Below are positions 1-8,741 of a stretch of 54,922 nucleotides of DNA, one piece after another. A model generated the notes under the pieces. That model had not been told where the DNA came from and searched no databases. It was given only the letters and a program-made list of their open reading frames with translations. Numbering within the stretch: position 1 is the first letter of the stretch; each line of letters begins with the position of its first letter. The translations under genes and the position numbers were made by a program. Origin of the DNA: Aeromonas sanarellii (GTDB lineage: Bacteria; Pseudomonadota; Gammaproteobacteria; Enterobacterales; Aeromonadaceae); NCBI RefSeq assembly GCF_000820085.1, contig NZ_CDBN01000045.1, forward strand, positions 1 to 54,922, given 5' to 3'.

Positions 1-730
1 ACTTGCCGTTGGCGCGCAGGGCCTTGATCGCCTCGTTCAGCTTGGCCCTGAGATCCTGATCCCCCTTGCGCACCGCGATCCCCATGCCGTCGCCAAACCA
101 CTGGCGGTCAGTCAGGGCCGGCCCCACATACTCGAACTTGTCGCCCCCCTCCTTGCTGAGCAGCCCCTGATCGATGGCTGAGGCATCGGCCAGCAGGGCC
201 AGCACCCGACCCGCCTTCAGATCGAGATAGGCCTCATCGGCGCTGCCATAGCGCACTATGGTGACGTTGGAGCCAAAGTTGTCGGTCAGGTACTTGTCGT
301 GGGTGGTGGCACGCTGCACCCCGATGCGCTTGCCCGCCATGCCCTCCGGCGTCAGCGTCAGCTCGGTGCCCTTGGCCGCCACGAAGCGGTTCGGGATGCG
401 GGCATATTTCTCGGTGAAGTCGACCTTCTTGCGCCGCTCGTCGGTGATCGACATGGCGGCGATGATACCGTCGTATTTGCGCGACAGCAGCGCCGGGATC
501 ATGCCGTCCCAGTCCTGGGCCACCAGCTCGCACTTGACGGCCATCTGCTGGCACAGGGCGTTGGCCAGATCGATATCGAAGCCTTTTATCTCCCCCGACG
601 CGTCGGTCCAGGAGAAGGGAGGATAGGCCCCCTCCACGCCGAAGCGCACCGTCTTCCACTCCTTGGCGGTGACGGGGGTGGCCAGCAGGCAGGCAGCAAA
701 CAGGGCTGACAGGGTCAGTGTGGTCTTCAT
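1..730 (-). CDS. Polar amino-acid ABC transporter, periplasmic substrate-binding protein (partial, C-terminus beyond window)
   Basis: Solute-binding protein of the HisJ/ArgT/GlnH type (SBP_bac_3 fold): binds an amino acid in the periplasm and hands it to an ABC permease. Translating the minus strand gives a signal peptide (MKTTLTLSALFAACLLATPV, cleavage near TA|KEW), then the family hallmarks: YPPFSW near the mature N-terminus, GFDIDLANALC, WDGMIPALLSRKYDGI and MSITDERRKKVDFT. The Lys/Arg/ornithine-like motif set suggests a basic amino acid, but specificity is inference. The reading frame is open to base 1, so only the last few residues are missing. A second ATG sits at 733; GGAG lies 5 or 8 nt before the two candidates and does not decide. 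No permease or ATPase gene is visible; they would lie to the left. Confidence 0.88.
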   Translation of the reverse strand, partial: MKTTLTLSALFAACLLATPVTAKEWKTVRFGVEGAYPPFSWTDASGEIKGFDIDLANALCQQMAVKCELVAQDWDGMIPALLSRKYDGIIAAMSITDERRKKVDFTEKYARIPNRFVAAKGTELTLTPEGMAGKRIGVQRATTHDKYLTDNFGSNVTIVRYGSADEAYLDLKAGRVLALLADASAIDQGLLSKEGGDKFEYVGPALTDRQWFGDGMGIAVRKGDQDLRAKLNEAIKALRANGK

Positions 731-1138
731 CATGAGTACTCCATTACATAGAAAGCGCACAGGCGCGGTCACGGCATCGCAAGCGCGGGCAAGCGATGGC
801 CAAAAAACGGCAAATTGCAGATGAGCAGGATTACGCCGCCATGGGCATCATTCGATTGGCTGGCGTCAATGAACTGCTCCGGGGCCTCGACTTATTCGTC
901 GAACCACTCGGAGAGATAGAAAGGCTTGAAGTAGAAGGCCAGAAAAAAGCCTCTGGCTTTGCGCATCATGGTGATTTGTCGCGTCCTGTGACAAAGATGA
1001 CATGCACCTTACCACGCCCCAAATTTGCCCCGCAAGGGGGCGCTGACGGCGCGATGAAAAATCCTGCCCATGGTCAATCCGGCCGGCATCCGTTAGGCTC
1101 GGATCACCCACTCCACCCTGGCACGCGAGCCGCAGCCC
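731..1138. other. Intergenic region between divergent binding-protein gene and acpH
   Basis: About 400 bases with no convincing long gene. It must hold the promoters for the leftward binding protein and for acpH. It contains a short leftward reading frame (892-969, listed separately) and a small hairpin with a T-run on the minus strand (about 941-960, AAAGCC-AGA-GGCTTTTTT) lying inside that frame. I see no recognisable operator. Confidence 0.4.
892..969 (-). CDS. Candidate 25-codon small ORF, unknown
   Basis: Minus-strand ATG-ATG frame ending in TAA. The peptide is rich in aromatic residues (FFLAFYFKPFYLSEW then FDE), an unusual composition for random GC-rich DNA. There is no clear Shine-Dalgarno within 12 nt (an AGGA lies further upstream), and a terminator-like hairpin overlaps it. 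It could be a small membrane-associated peptide, a leader, or chance. I do not recognise a family. Confidence 0.2.
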   Translation of the reverse strand: MMRKARGFFLAFYFKPFYLSEWFDE

Positions 1139-1753
1139 ATGAACTTTCTGGCCCATCTTCATCTGGCGGCCCATACCCAGAGCTCCCTCACCGGCAACCT
1201 GCTGGGGGACTTCGTCAAGGGGCCGCTGCCATCTGGCCTCGCCCCCCACTTCGATGAGGGGATCTGGCTTCACCGCAAGATAGATGCCTTCACCGACACC
1301 CACCCCGCCCACCGGGCGGCGGTCACCGGCTTCGAGGCCCCCTGGCGCCGTTTCGGCGGCATCCTGGTGGACATGCTCTACGACCACTGGCTCAGCCTGC
1401 ATTGGCGGCAATTCAGCCCGCAGCCCCTGCCCCGCTTCCTGCACCAGAGCTATGGTCAACTTCTGGCGGACCATCACCGCCTGCCACAGGGACTGCCGCC
1501 GGCCCTCAGACGCATGGCCGAGCAGGACTGGATCGCCTCCTACCAGCACAGGGCGGGGCTGGGTCAGGCCCTCGACGGCATAGGTCGCCGCCTGCGGCGC
1601 CCCATGCCGCTCGGGGACGCGCTGCTGACCCTGGACCAGGCGCGCTGGGCCGAGGCGGAACACGCCTTCCTGCGCTTCTATCCCGAATTGATGCGCTTTT
1701 GCGAGGAGCAGATCGCCGCGCACCGCACCACCGGGGAGCACCAGGTTCCCTAG
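1139..1753 (+). CDS. acpH: Acyl carrier protein phosphodiesterase (ACP hydrolase)
   Basis: Removes the 4'-phosphopantetheine arm from holo-ACP, a turnover step in fatty-acid synthesis; cytoplasmic, HD-like (DUF479) fold. The protein starts with the diagnostic MNFLAHLHLA, followed by GNLLGDFVKG, an LHRKIDAFTDTHP segment and DMLYDHWLS, the conserved His/Asp positions of the family. At 204 residues it is slightly longer than the roughly 193-residue E. coli protein. The start is fixed by the conserved N-terminus; no strong ribosome-binding site is visible (GCAGCCC precedes the ATG). It stands alone, about 190 bp before the amidohydrolase gene. Confidence 0.9.
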   Translation: MNFLAHLHLAAHTQSSLTGNLLGDFVKGPLPSGLAPHFDEGIWLHRKIDAFTDTHPAHRAAVTGFEAPWRRFGGILVDMLYDHWLSLHWRQFSPQPLPRFLHQSYGQLLADHHRLPQGLPPALRRMAEQDWIASYQHRAGLGQALDGIGRRLRRPMPLGDALLTLDQARWAEAEHAFLRFYPELMRFCEEQIAAHRTTGEHQVP

Positions 1754-1940
1754 GTTGCGGCCCGGCCCCCGTGGCTGAAGACGCGGACGGGACGAGGAGT
1801 GAAACGGGTGATGGATCAGATTGGGTCTTTTATGACACCCCAAAAGGGAGGAGACTGGCGATACCGCTTCGCCCGGACTCAGACCGAGCGGGCACGGCTG
1901 GGCCAGACTCAGCGCCCTCAAGACCCAAGGAGACCTCTTC

Positions 1941-3275
1941 ATGTCATCGCGATTATTCCGTAGCGCCCTGTGCGGCGCCCTCCTGATCGGCGGCGCCGTT
2001 CACGCCGCCGAAGCGGCTCGCCCCGCCATCTTGTTCGACAACGTACGCATCTTCGATGGCAAGGGAGGCGCCCTCAGCGCCCCCTCCTCCGTCCTGGTGG
2101 AAGGCAACCTGATCACCCAGATCAGCCGGGGCGGCATCAAGGTGGGGGGAGAGGTGCAGCGCATCGATGGCCAGGGCAAGACCCTGATGCCGGGCCTCAT
2201 CGATGCCCATACCCACCTGATGTTTGCCACCCTGCCGCAGATCGCCGTGCTGACCAACGACGTCACCTTCACCACGGTGGCGGCGACCAGGGCCGCCCAT
2301 GACATGCTGATGCGCGGCTTCACCAGTGCCCGCGATCTCGGCGGCCCCGTGTTCGGCCTCAAGAAGGGGATCGACATGGGGCTCATCGACGGCCCCCGTA
2401 TCTGGCCCGCCGGCGCCATGATCTCCCAGTCGGGGGGCCACGGCGACTTCCGTCTGCCCAACGAGCTGCCGGCGCTGGAAGGGCAATACTCCTTCGGCGA
2501 ACGGGCCAACGCGGCCATGGTCGCCGACAGCCCGGATGCGGTGCGCCAGCGCACCCGCGAGCAGCTGGCCCTCGGCGCCTCCCAGATCAAGGTGATGGCA
2601 GGTGGTGGTGTGGCCTCCAACTATGATCCCATCGACGTGACCCAGTACACGGTGCCGGAGATCCGTGCCGCCGTGGAGGCCGCCGACAACTGGGGCACCT
2701 ATGTGACCGTGCACGCCTATACCCCGAAGGCGGTGCGCCAGGCCATCGAGGCTGGCGTCAAGTGCATCGACCACGGTCAGATGCTCGACGAGGATACCGC
2801 CAGGCTGATGGCCGAGAAGGGGGTCTGGTGGAGCCTGCAGCCCTTCACCGACGATCGCAAGTCCCCCTTCCCGGAGGGCTCGGCCAACCGTCTGAAGCAG
2901 CTTGAGATGTACAAGGGCACAGACCACGCCTATGCCATGGCCAAGAAGTTCGGCATCAAGACCGCATTCGGTACCGACGCCCTGTTCAGCGCCCAGGCCG
3001 CGGCCGATCAGGGCACCATGCTGGCCAAGATGGGCACCTGGTATACCCCGGCCGAGGTGTTGAAGATGGCCACCCATGACAACGCCGAGCTGCTGGCCCT
3101 CTCGGGCCCGCGCAATCCCTACCCGGGCAGGCTGGGGGTAGTGGAGACCGGGGCGCTGGCCGATCTGCTGCTGATCGACGGTGACCCGCTCAAGGATCTC
3201 GCCCTGGTGGCCGATCCGGCCAACCGCTTCAAAGTGATCATGAAGGACGGCAAGATCTACAAGAATACGCTCTGA
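1941..3275 (+). CDS. Secreted metal-dependent amidohydrolase (Xaa-Pro dipeptidase/imidazolonepropionase-like)
   Basis: Amidohydrolase-superfamily TIM-barrel hydrolase, 444 residues, with a Sec signal peptide of about 22 residues (SALCGALLIGGAVHAA). Metal-binding positions can be followed: HTH at 90-92, a probable bridging Lys217 in QIKVMAGGG, His258 in VTVHAY, His278 in CIDHGQ and Asp346 in FGTDAL. A C-terminal beta-sandwich segment follows (GALADLLLIDGDPLKD). Relatives cleave prolidase-type dipeptides or cyclic amides, so the substrate cannot be read from sequence. The ATG has CAAGGAG upstream. The gene is monocistronic with its own terminator. Periplasmic location is inferred from the signal peptide. 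Confidence 0.85.
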   Translation: MSSRLFRSALCGALLIGGAVHAAEAARPAILFDNVRIFDGKGGALSAPSSVLVEGNLITQISRGGIKVGGEVQRIDGQGKTLMPGLIDAHTHLMFATLPQIAVLTNDVTFTTVAATRAAHDMLMRGFTSARDLGGPVFGLKKGIDMGLIDGPRIWPAGAMISQSGGHGDFRLPNELPALEGQYSFGERANAAMVADSPDAVRQRTREQLALGASQIKVMAGGGVASNYDPIDVTQYTVPEIRAAVEAADNWGTYVTVHAYTPKAVRQAIEAGVKCIDHGQMLDEDTARLMAEKGVWWSLQPFTDDRKSPFPEGSANRLKQLEMYKGTDHAYAMAKKFGIKTAFGTDALFSAQAAADQGTMLAKMGTWYTPAEVLKMATHDNAELLALSGPRNPYPGRLGVVETGALADLLLIDGDPLKDLALVADPANRFKVIMKDGKIYKNTL

Positions 3276-3288
3276 CCCCTCTGGACAG

Positions 3289-3315
3289 AAAAGGCCCCAT
3301 CAGGGGCCTTTTTTT
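3289..3315 (+). terminator. Rho-independent terminator after amidohydrolase gene
   Basis: AAAGGCCCC-ATCA-GGGGCCTTTTTTT: nine-pair stem with a seven-T tract, 15 bases after the stop codon. Confidence 0.9.
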
Positions 3316-3343
3316 GCTGCCGAACGGCCAGCGGTAGAGCGGC

Positions 3344-3724
3344 TCAGCGCTCCTCCTTCTTCTTGCGAATGCTGAGACCCAGCTCCCGGCCCCGCAGCCG
3401 GGCGTAATAGATGGTGCCCACGAAGGCCAGGGTGGTGAAGATCAGCTCCACCACCGCGAGCCAGCGCTCCCCCTCGTCCGTGGTGATGAGCGTCAGGGCG
3501 TGGAGGAAGTAGGGCATCAGCACGAAGTTGCCCCAGGCATGGGTGTAGGGGTTGCCCTGCACTATGCCCTTCAAGGGGAAGAGCAGCGGCACCGTCCAGA
3601 TCACCGGCAGCAGCCAGGGAGCGAGCCCCGGGTGAGGCGAGAGCCACAGGTGCCAGAGCAGGACCCAGGCCAGCAGGCCGAAGAAGCCGGTTAGGGTCAG
3701 CAGGCGGGCGAAGCGGGTGCTCAC
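3344..3724 (-). CDS. DUF2069 inner-membrane protein
   Basis: Small integral membrane protein of 126 residues with four hydrophobic segments (about 8-28, 34-52, 65-82 and 88-106) and a basic C-terminal tail (RKKKEER). It matches what I know of DUF2069 proteins, which are widespread in gammaproteobacteria without known function. The start codon is GTG and overlaps the TGA stop of the upstream ArsC-like gene by four bases (GTGA), so the two are translationally coupled. Confidence 0.8.
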   Translation of the reverse strand: MSTRFARLLTLTGFFGLLAWVLLWHLWLSPHPGLAPWLLPVIWTVPLLFPLKGIVQGNPYTHAWGNFVLMPYFLHALTLITTDEGERWLAVVELIFTTLAFVGTIYYARLRGRELGLSIRKKKEER

Positions 3725-4071
3725 TTGAGGATCTCCAGCACCTGCTCGGGCGGGCGGCCGATGCGGGCCTGGCCGTTCCTGATGACGATGGGGCGCTCGA
3801 TGAGCTTGGGATGCTGGTGCATGGCGGCGATCAGGGCATCACCCGCTTGCTCGGCCAGTCCCAGCTCCTTGTAGAGATCTTCCTTGGTGCGCATCAGCTG
3901 GCGGGGATCGGTGAAGCCCAGCTGGCTCAGCAGGGTGCGGATCTCATCCTCGCTCGGCGCCTGCTCCAGATAGAGCACCACCTCGGGGGCAACCCCGTGC
4001 TGTTCCAGCAGCGCCAGGGTTTCACGGCTCTTGGAGCAGCGCGGATTGTGATAGATTTGGGTCTCGCTCAT
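3721..4071 (-). CDS. yfgD: ArsC-like thioredoxin-fold protein (YfgD family)
   Basis: 116-residue member of the ArsC/Spx-related family. The active-site loop NPRCSKSRETL carries the single catalytic Cys12; later come RTKEDLYKELGL and IERPIVI, the family's conserved RPIV region. Its closest type is E. coli YfgD, encoded near bepA, as here; a role in arsenate resistance is unproven because no arsB or arsR lies nearby. The frame is open further upstream, but the ATG at 4071 is chosen because GGGAG precedes it and the protein then begins at the conserved strand. Its 3' end overlaps the DUF2069 gene. Confidence 0.87.
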   Translation of the reverse strand: MSETQIYHNPRCSKSRETLALLEQHGVAPEVVLYLEQAPSEDEIRTLLSQLGFTDPRQLMRTKEDLYKELGLAEQAGDALIAAMHQHPKLIERPIVIRNGQARIGRPPEQVLEILK

Positions 4072-4159
4072 GGTAACTCCCTGATATTGCAAGATGGGAC
4101 GACAAGTGGCGCTATTGTAGGGGAAACCGATGGGCAGGGTAAGCGGGAAGGATATGGAA

Positions 4160-4609
4160 ATGAAACGGATCTGTTGGCTGATTGTGGCGGCCTTGCTGGC
4201 GGCCTGCTCGCCAGCCCCGCGCTTCACCGATGCCACCGGGCAGGCCGTGAGCCTGTCCGACTTTGCCGGCAAGCCGCTGCTGGTCAACTACTTCGCCCCC
4301 TGGTGCGCCCCCTGCCTGCGGGAGATGCCCCTGCTCGCGGCCTTGCACCGGGAGGGGCAAATTGGGGTGATCGCCATCAACTATGATCCCGCCTCCCCCG
4401 CCGAGCTGACCGCGCTGGCCCGGCGCCACGGGATAGCCGTGCCCCTGCTGATCCCCGAGGACGAGTCCCGCCTCCCCTTCCCAAGGCCGGGGGCACTGCC
4501 CACCAGCTACCTGCTCGATGGCGAGGGGCGCCTGCTGGAGACCCTGGTGGGAGAACTCGATGAGGCCAGGCTGGCCGCCCTCACCACGCGGGTCGCGGCG
4601 CTTCCCTGA
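4160..4609 (+). CDS. TlpA-like thioredoxin-family lipoprotein
   Basis: Predicted thiol-disulfide oxidoreductase of the AhpC-TSA/Redoxin (TlpA/ResA) type, attached to a membrane by lipid. The N-terminus has a lipobox (VAALLAAC, Cys16) and the thioredoxin motif WCAPC at 48-52, followed by a cis-Pro-like segment (GALPTSYLLD). 149 residues. The start at 4160 is preferred to the ATG at 4154 because AAGGAT then has normal spacing. Position 17 is Ser, so outer-membrane sorting is likely (the +2 rule). It is divergent from yfgD and convergent with bepA, sharing a terminator with it. Partner proteins are not evident. Confidence 0.85.
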   Translation: MKRICWLIVAALLAACSPAPRFTDATGQAVSLSDFAGKPLLVNYFAPWCAPCLREMPLLAALHREGQIGVIAINYDPASPAELTALARRHGIAVPLLIPEDESRLPFPRPGALPTSYLLDGEGRLLETLVGELDEARLAALTTRVAALP

Positions 4610-4632
4610 GCGGCGCGCCGAGCCCGGCAACG

Positions 4633-4666
4633 AAACGGGGTGCCCCATCTCTGGGGCACCCCGTTT
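4633..4666. terminator. Bidirectional terminator between TlpA-like gene and bepA
   Basis: A 14-bp perfect stem (AAACGGGGTGCCCC / GGGGCACCCCGTTT) with a six-base loop lies between two convergent genes. Confidence 0.85.
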
Positions 4667-4686
4667 CACGGATGGCGGACGAGCAT

Positions 4687-6141
4687 TTACCCCTTGAGGC
4701 TGTCCAGATCCTTCTTGGCCCGCTCCAGCTGGGTGATGCGCGCCTCGATGCGGGCCAGGGTCAACTTGTCGCTGGTGGTGCCGCGGGCCACGATCAGCTC
4801 GTCGATGGCCGCCTGGTAGTCCCCGCGCAGGGAGAGGGTCTCCGCCCGCGCCATGTGCAGGTCCGTCATCCTGCCCGCCTTGCGGTAGGCGTCCGACAGC
4901 AGGCTCCAGGCCAGGCTGTTCTCGTCGTGCTCCCGGGCATAGGGGTCCAGGATGGCGATGGACTTCTGATAGTTCCCCCCCTCCAGATAGGCGTTGCCGA
5001 GGTTGACCACCACCACCTCGTTGTCCGGCATCCGGGTGCGGAAGCGCTCCAGCCTGGCGATGGCCTGGGCACTGCGCCCCTTGGCGAGATCGATGTCGGT
5101 CAGGGCGTCCACCACGAAGAGATCCTCCGGATGGCGGGTGGCCAGCTCCTGCATCAGGGCGTCGGCCTCGTCGGTGCGTTTGAGCTGCAGCAGGGCCAGC
5201 GCCTTGCCATAGAGGGCGGCGTCTTTGACGGGGTAATCCCCCTTCTGCAGGCGGCTGTCGAAGTAGGTGAGCAGCCCCTGGGGGGTCTCGGTGCCATAGC
5301 GCACCTGGATGCGCACCTTGGCCAGCCAGAAGTCGAGGCTGGGGGCGAGGGCGCGGCGGCCATAGCTGCCGGCACGGGCACGGGCCTCGCTGATCCGGGT
5401 CTCGGGCAGGGGGTGGGTCAGCAGCATCTCGGGCGGCTTGCTGGCGAAGCGGTACTCCGCCGCCAGTTTCTGAAAGAAGTTCGCCATGCCCATGGGATCG
5501 AACCCGGCGTCATACAGCGTCTTCATGCCGATGCGATCCGCCTCGTATTCGTTGTCCCGGGTGTAGTTGATGGCCGACTGCATCGACAGGCCCAAGGTGG
5601 TCTGCAGGGCGGCGATGCCGGCGGTGGGGTTGATCACCGCGAGCGCGATGGAGCCCACCAGGCCGGCCAGGGTCATGGCGGAGCTGCTCGCCTGGGCCTC
5701 CATATAGCGGGCGATGTGGCGCTGGGTCACGTGGGTGATTTCGTGGGCCAGGACAGAGGCCAGCTCGCTCTCGCTCTCCGCGTAGAGGAAGAGGCCGGTG
5801 TGCACCTTGACCCGGCCACCGAGGAAGGCGGCCGCGTTGATGCTGGGATCGTTGACGAGGAAGAAGGTAAAGGGGAAACGCACCCCGTCGGCGTTGGTGA
5901 GCAGTCGCTGACCCAGATCGTCGATGTATTCGTTCAGCACGGGATCGTCGATGATGGGCAGGCCCGCCCGGGCGAAGCGCATGAAGGCGTTGCCATAGCG
6001 CACCTCCTGCTCGATGGGCAGGGCGGCGACCCCGGCGGTCCCGATGTCGGGCAACTGGTTGCTCCCCTGGGCGTGGAAGGTCGCTCCCATCAGGGAGACC
6101 AGCAGGGGAAGCGATGCTATCAGGGGGGAAAAACGTGCCAC
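4687..6141 (-). CDS. bepA: Periplasmic M48 metalloprotease and outer-membrane assembly chaperone BepA
   Basis: Periplasmic zinc protease that degrades or promotes assembly of outer-membrane proteins, notably LptD. 484 residues: signal peptide (about 1-25), M48 domain with the zinc motif HEITH at 133-137 and the downstream ExxxD glutamate in NEYEADRIG (Glu198), then TPR-like helices from about 310 to the end (LVVNLGNAYLEGGNY and similar repeats). Length and domain order match E. coli BepA (YfgC). Its neighbourhood (yfgD, perM) is the same as in E. coli. It is divergent from the TusA-like/perM pair. Confidence 0.95.
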   Translation of the reverse strand: MARFSPLIASLPLLVSLMGATFHAQGSNQLPDIGTAGVAALPIEQEVRYGNAFMRFARAGLPIIDDPVLNEYIDDLGQRLLTNADGVRFPFTFFLVNDPSINAAAFLGGRVKVHTGLFLYAESESELASVLAHEITHVTQRHIARYMEAQASSSAMTLAGLVGSIALAVINPTAGIAALQTTLGLSMQSAINYTRDNEYEADRIGMKTLYDAGFDPMGMANFFQKLAAEYRFASKPPEMLLTHPLPETRISEARARAGSYGRRALAPSLDFWLAKVRIQVRYGTETPQGLLTYFDSRLQKGDYPVKDAALYGKALALLQLKRTDEADALMQELATRHPEDLFVVDALTDIDLAKGRSAQAIARLERFRTRMPDNEVVVVNLGNAYLEGGNYQKSIAILDPYAREHDENSLAWSLLSDAYRKAGRMTDLHMARAETLSLRGDYQAAIDELIVARGTTSDKLTLARIEARITQLERAKKDLDSLKG

Positions 6142-6268
6142 GTTATCTCTATCTCCAATCAGACCCTACCGGGCATCGGCAGAATACCCTTGCCATTCAA
6201 GGCCCACAAGCGTTGTTTCATCCTGCCATCACGGCCATAATGACGGCCACGCACGCGATGGAATTCCC

Positions 6269-6526
6269 ATGGAACAGCTCGACCTGACCCCCTGGCGTTG
6301 TCCCGAGCCCCTCATTCGGCTCAAGCTCTGGCTGCGCCAGGCTCGGCCCGGTCAATCCCTGCTCATTCTTCTGGGAGATCCCGGCTCAAGGCAAGACATT
6401 CCTGCCTATCTGCGCCGCCAGGGTCACGACGTCCGGCCACTGGAGGAGTCCGCCACCCGCCTCTCCCTGCTGCTCGTGGTCGCCGGGATGCCGCCATCGG
6501 CATCGGGCGGCGCCTCCCTGCCATGA
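6269..6526 (+). CDS. TusA/SirA-like sulfur-carrier family protein
   Basis: 85-residue cytoplasmic protein with the family's CPxP motif near the N-terminus (WRCPEPLIRLK, Cys11), where a persulfide forms in TusA. The C-terminus is shorter and more divergent than true TusA (around 80 residues, ending here in a Gly/Ser-rich tail), so this is a paralogue rather than the tRNA-thiolation protein. The start at 6269 is set by the motif position. It lies 22 bp before perM and is probably co-transcribed with it; the functional link is unknown. Confidence 0.78.
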   Translation: MEQLDLTPWRCPEPLIRLKLWLRQARPGQSLLILLGDPGSRQDIPAYLRRQGHDVRPLEESATRLSLLLVVAGMPPSASGGASLP

Positions 6527-6548
6527 CCCGTCATTCAAGGAAGCCTCG

Positions 6549-7619
6549 ATGTTAGATGTATTGAAGCGCTGGTATCAGACCCGTTTTTCCGACCCGGATG
6601 CCGTCACCCTCTTCCTTCTGCTGGTGTTCTGCTTCGCGGTGCTCTGGCTGTTCGGCGATCTGCTGGCACCGCTCCTGGTGGCGCTGGTGATGGCCTACCT
6701 GCTGGAGTGGCCGGTCAGCCGCCTGCAGCGCACCGGGCTCTCCCGCCCCCTGGCCACCAGTCTGGTGCTGCTGCTGTTCATCACGGTGACCACCATGATG
6801 CTGCTGGGCCTCATCCCCACGCTGGTGAGCCAGGGCGTCAACCTGGCCAAGGAGGCGCCGTCCATGCTGGCCCATGCCCAGGACTATGTGCGCACCCTGC
6901 CGGAAAAATACCCCGAGATCATCGACGTCAGCCTGGTCGAGACCATCATCGACAACATCCGCCAGCGCATCCTGACCGGGGGCGAGCAGTTGGTGAGCGC
7001 CTCCCTCAGCTCCCTCATCAACGTGGTGGCCATCCTCATCTACGCCATCCTGGTGCCGCTGATGGTGTTCTTCATGCTCAAGGACAAGCAGGTGCTGATG
7101 GGCGGCCTGCGCCGCTTCCTGCCCCGCAACCGCACCCTGGTCAACCGGGTCTGGGTGGAGATGAATGACCAGATCATCAACTACATTCGCGGCAAGGTGA
7201 TCGAGATCCTCATCGTCGGGGTGGCCACTTACATCCCCTTCGCCCTGATGGGGCTGCGCTACTCGGTGCTGCTGGCGGTGGCGGTCGGCTTCTCCGTGCT
7301 CATCCCCTACATAGGGGCGGTGGCGGTGACCGTGCCCGTCGCCATGGTGGCCCTGTTCCAGTGGGGCCTGACCCCCGACTTCGCCTGGCTGATGGTGGCC
7401 TATCTGGTCATTCAGGCCCTGGACGGCAACCTGCTGGTGCCCCTGCTCTTCTCCGAGGCGGTCAACCTGCACCCGGTGGCCATCATCGTTGCCGTGCTGG
7501 TGTTTGGCGGCCTGTGGGGCTTCTGGGGGGTCTTCTTCGCCATCCCCCTGGCGACCCTGGTGAAAGCCGTGCTCAACGCCTGGCCCAAGCGGGACGATCA
7601 GCCCCGTCCCACCCCCTGA
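6549..7619 (+). CDS. perM: AI-2E family transporter PerM
   Basis: Polytopic inner-membrane protein of 356 residues, AI-2E exporter/PerM family (PF01594). An N-terminal pair of helices (LFLLLVFCFAVLWLFGDLLAPLLVALVMAYLL region) is followed by a soluble coiled segment (about 95-145) and a five-to-six-helix C-terminal block. The signature GLRYSVLLAVAVGFSVLIPY and the ALDGNLLVPLLFSEAVNLHP region are clear. AAGGAAG precedes the ATG. PerM of E. coli has no firmly proven substrate. A terminator follows at once. Confidence 0.9.
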   Translation: MLDVLKRWYQTRFSDPDAVTLFLLLVFCFAVLWLFGDLLAPLLVALVMAYLLEWPVSRLQRTGLSRPLATSLVLLLFITVTTMMLLGLIPTLVSQGVNLAKEAPSMLAHAQDYVRTLPEKYPEIIDVSLVETIIDNIRQRILTGGEQLVSASLSSLINVVAILIYAILVPLMVFFMLKDKQVLMGGLRRFLPRNRTLVNRVWVEMNDQIINYIRGKVIEILIVGVATYIPFALMGLRYSVLLAVAVGFSVLIPYIGAVAVTVPVAMVALFQWGLTPDFAWLMVAYLVIQALDGNLLVPLLFSEAVNLHPVAIIVAVLVFGGLWGFWGVFFAIPLATLVKAVLNAWPKRDDQPRPTP

Positions 7620-7624
7620 TGCAG

Positions 7625-7649
7625 AGAGAGGCGCAAGCCTCTCTTTCTT
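7625..7649 (+). terminator. Terminator after perM
   Basis: AGAGAGGC-GCAA-GCCTCTCTTTCTT, eight-pair stem with a short T-rich tail, six bases after the stop. Confidence 0.75.
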
Positions 7650-7860
7650 ATCCAGGTCCCTCTCTATTCCCCTTCGCCACCTTGGTTGCCGCCACGCAGG
7701 ACGACTCTCGGGGTCAATGGACGCCTCCTCGCGCCATCCCAGGACCTGAGCGTCATTTTTTTGCTATCAACTTGAATTCACAATGAAAACAGGCTTCACT
7801 GACGGCATCCGGGGGCAGTATTCTCTGCCCCGTTCCAGCCCAGATTCAAAGGATCTCTCC

Positions 7861-8670
7861 ATGCCCCCTGTTCGCGCCCTGCGCCACGCGCCCCTCGGCT
7901 GTCTGCTGGCCCTGCTGTTCACCGTCCCCGTCCGGGCCGAGATCGATCTCGGCTCCCTCGACATCTTCGTGCAGGACAGCCCCACCAGCCCTGTGCCCAA
8001 GGGGCTGGTGCTGGGCGGCGCCGTCATCGGCGGGGATGCCCGCTACCAGGGGCAGGACGACACCGCCCTCGCGGTGCCGGGCGCCGTCTACTTCGGCGAT
8101 CGGTTCATGTTCCTCGGGGACAGGGCCCGCTACTACTTCCACAAGGAGGAGAACTTCGCCGCCTACGGCTATGGCCGGGTGCGATTCGGCAACCTGGATC
8201 CCGACGATGCCCCCGAGCTCGCGGGCATGGAGGAGCGCGAGTGGGAGCTGGAGGGGGGCGTCGGCGCCAGCCTCATCACCCCCTACGCCCTGCTCAGCAC
8301 CCGCATCAGCACGGACGTGACCGGGACCAGCAACGGCCAGGAGTGGCTGCTGTGGGCCGACTTTCCCATCATTCGCGACAAGCTGCTCATCATGCCCGGC
8401 ATGGGGGTGATGATCCGCAGCGACAAGATGGCGAACTACTACTTCGGCGGCGTCTCGGGCAGCGAGGCCAGGGCCCATCGCGCCGAGTGGGACACGGGCA
8501 CCACCCTCTCCCCCATGGCCGCCATCATCACCAGCTACCGTTTCAGCCCCCACTGGATCGGCATGTTTGCCGCCAACTACGAGCGCTACGACAAAGACAT
8601 CGCCAACAGCCCCATAGTCCAGCACGATGGCGAGCTCTACGCGGGCTTCGGCATCGGCTATATCTGGTAA
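7861..8670 (+). CDS. mipA: MipA/OmpV family outer-membrane protein
   Basis: Outer-membrane beta-barrel scaffold protein of the MipA/OmpV family, which in E. coli links the MltA lytic transglycosylase to PBP1B. The chosen ATG has AAGGATC seven bases upstream and gives a signal peptide of about 26 residues (GCLLALLFTVPVRA|EID). The mature part has the family pattern: GLVLGGAVIGGDARYQGQ, alternating aromatic strands (FHKEENFAAYGYGRVRF) and a C-terminal strand ending in Trp (FGIGYIW), as required for Bam recognition. 269 residues. An in-frame ATG at 7783 lacks a signal-peptide-compatible N-terminus and was rejected. Confidence 0.85.
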   Translation: MPPVRALRHAPLGCLLALLFTVPVRAEIDLGSLDIFVQDSPTSPVPKGLVLGGAVIGGDARYQGQDDTALAVPGAVYFGDRFMFLGDRARYYFHKEENFAAYGYGRVRFGNLDPDDAPELAGMEEREWELEGGVGASLITPYALLSTRISTDVTGTSNGQEWLLWADFPIIRDKLLIMPGMGVMIRSDKMANYYFGGVSGSEARAHRAEWDTGTTLSPMAAIITSYRFSPHWIGMFAANYERYDKDIANSPIVQHDGELYAGFGIGYIW

Positions 8671-8698
8671 CCCTGCTCGGCTGGCGAAGCCAACCAAC

Positions 8699-8727
8699 AA
8701 GAAGGGAGCCCAAGGCTCCCTTCTTTG
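8699..8727. terminator. Bidirectional terminator
   Basis: AAGAAGGGAGCC-CAA-GGCTCCCTTCTTT, a 12-pair stem between convergent mipA and the hydrolase gene. Confidence 0.85.
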
Positions 8728-8741
8728 TCATTGACGGGCCG

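Noticed and set aside
941..960. Terminator on the minus strand
   Set aside because: Only a four- to six-pair stem, with no upstream leftward gene established to terminate.
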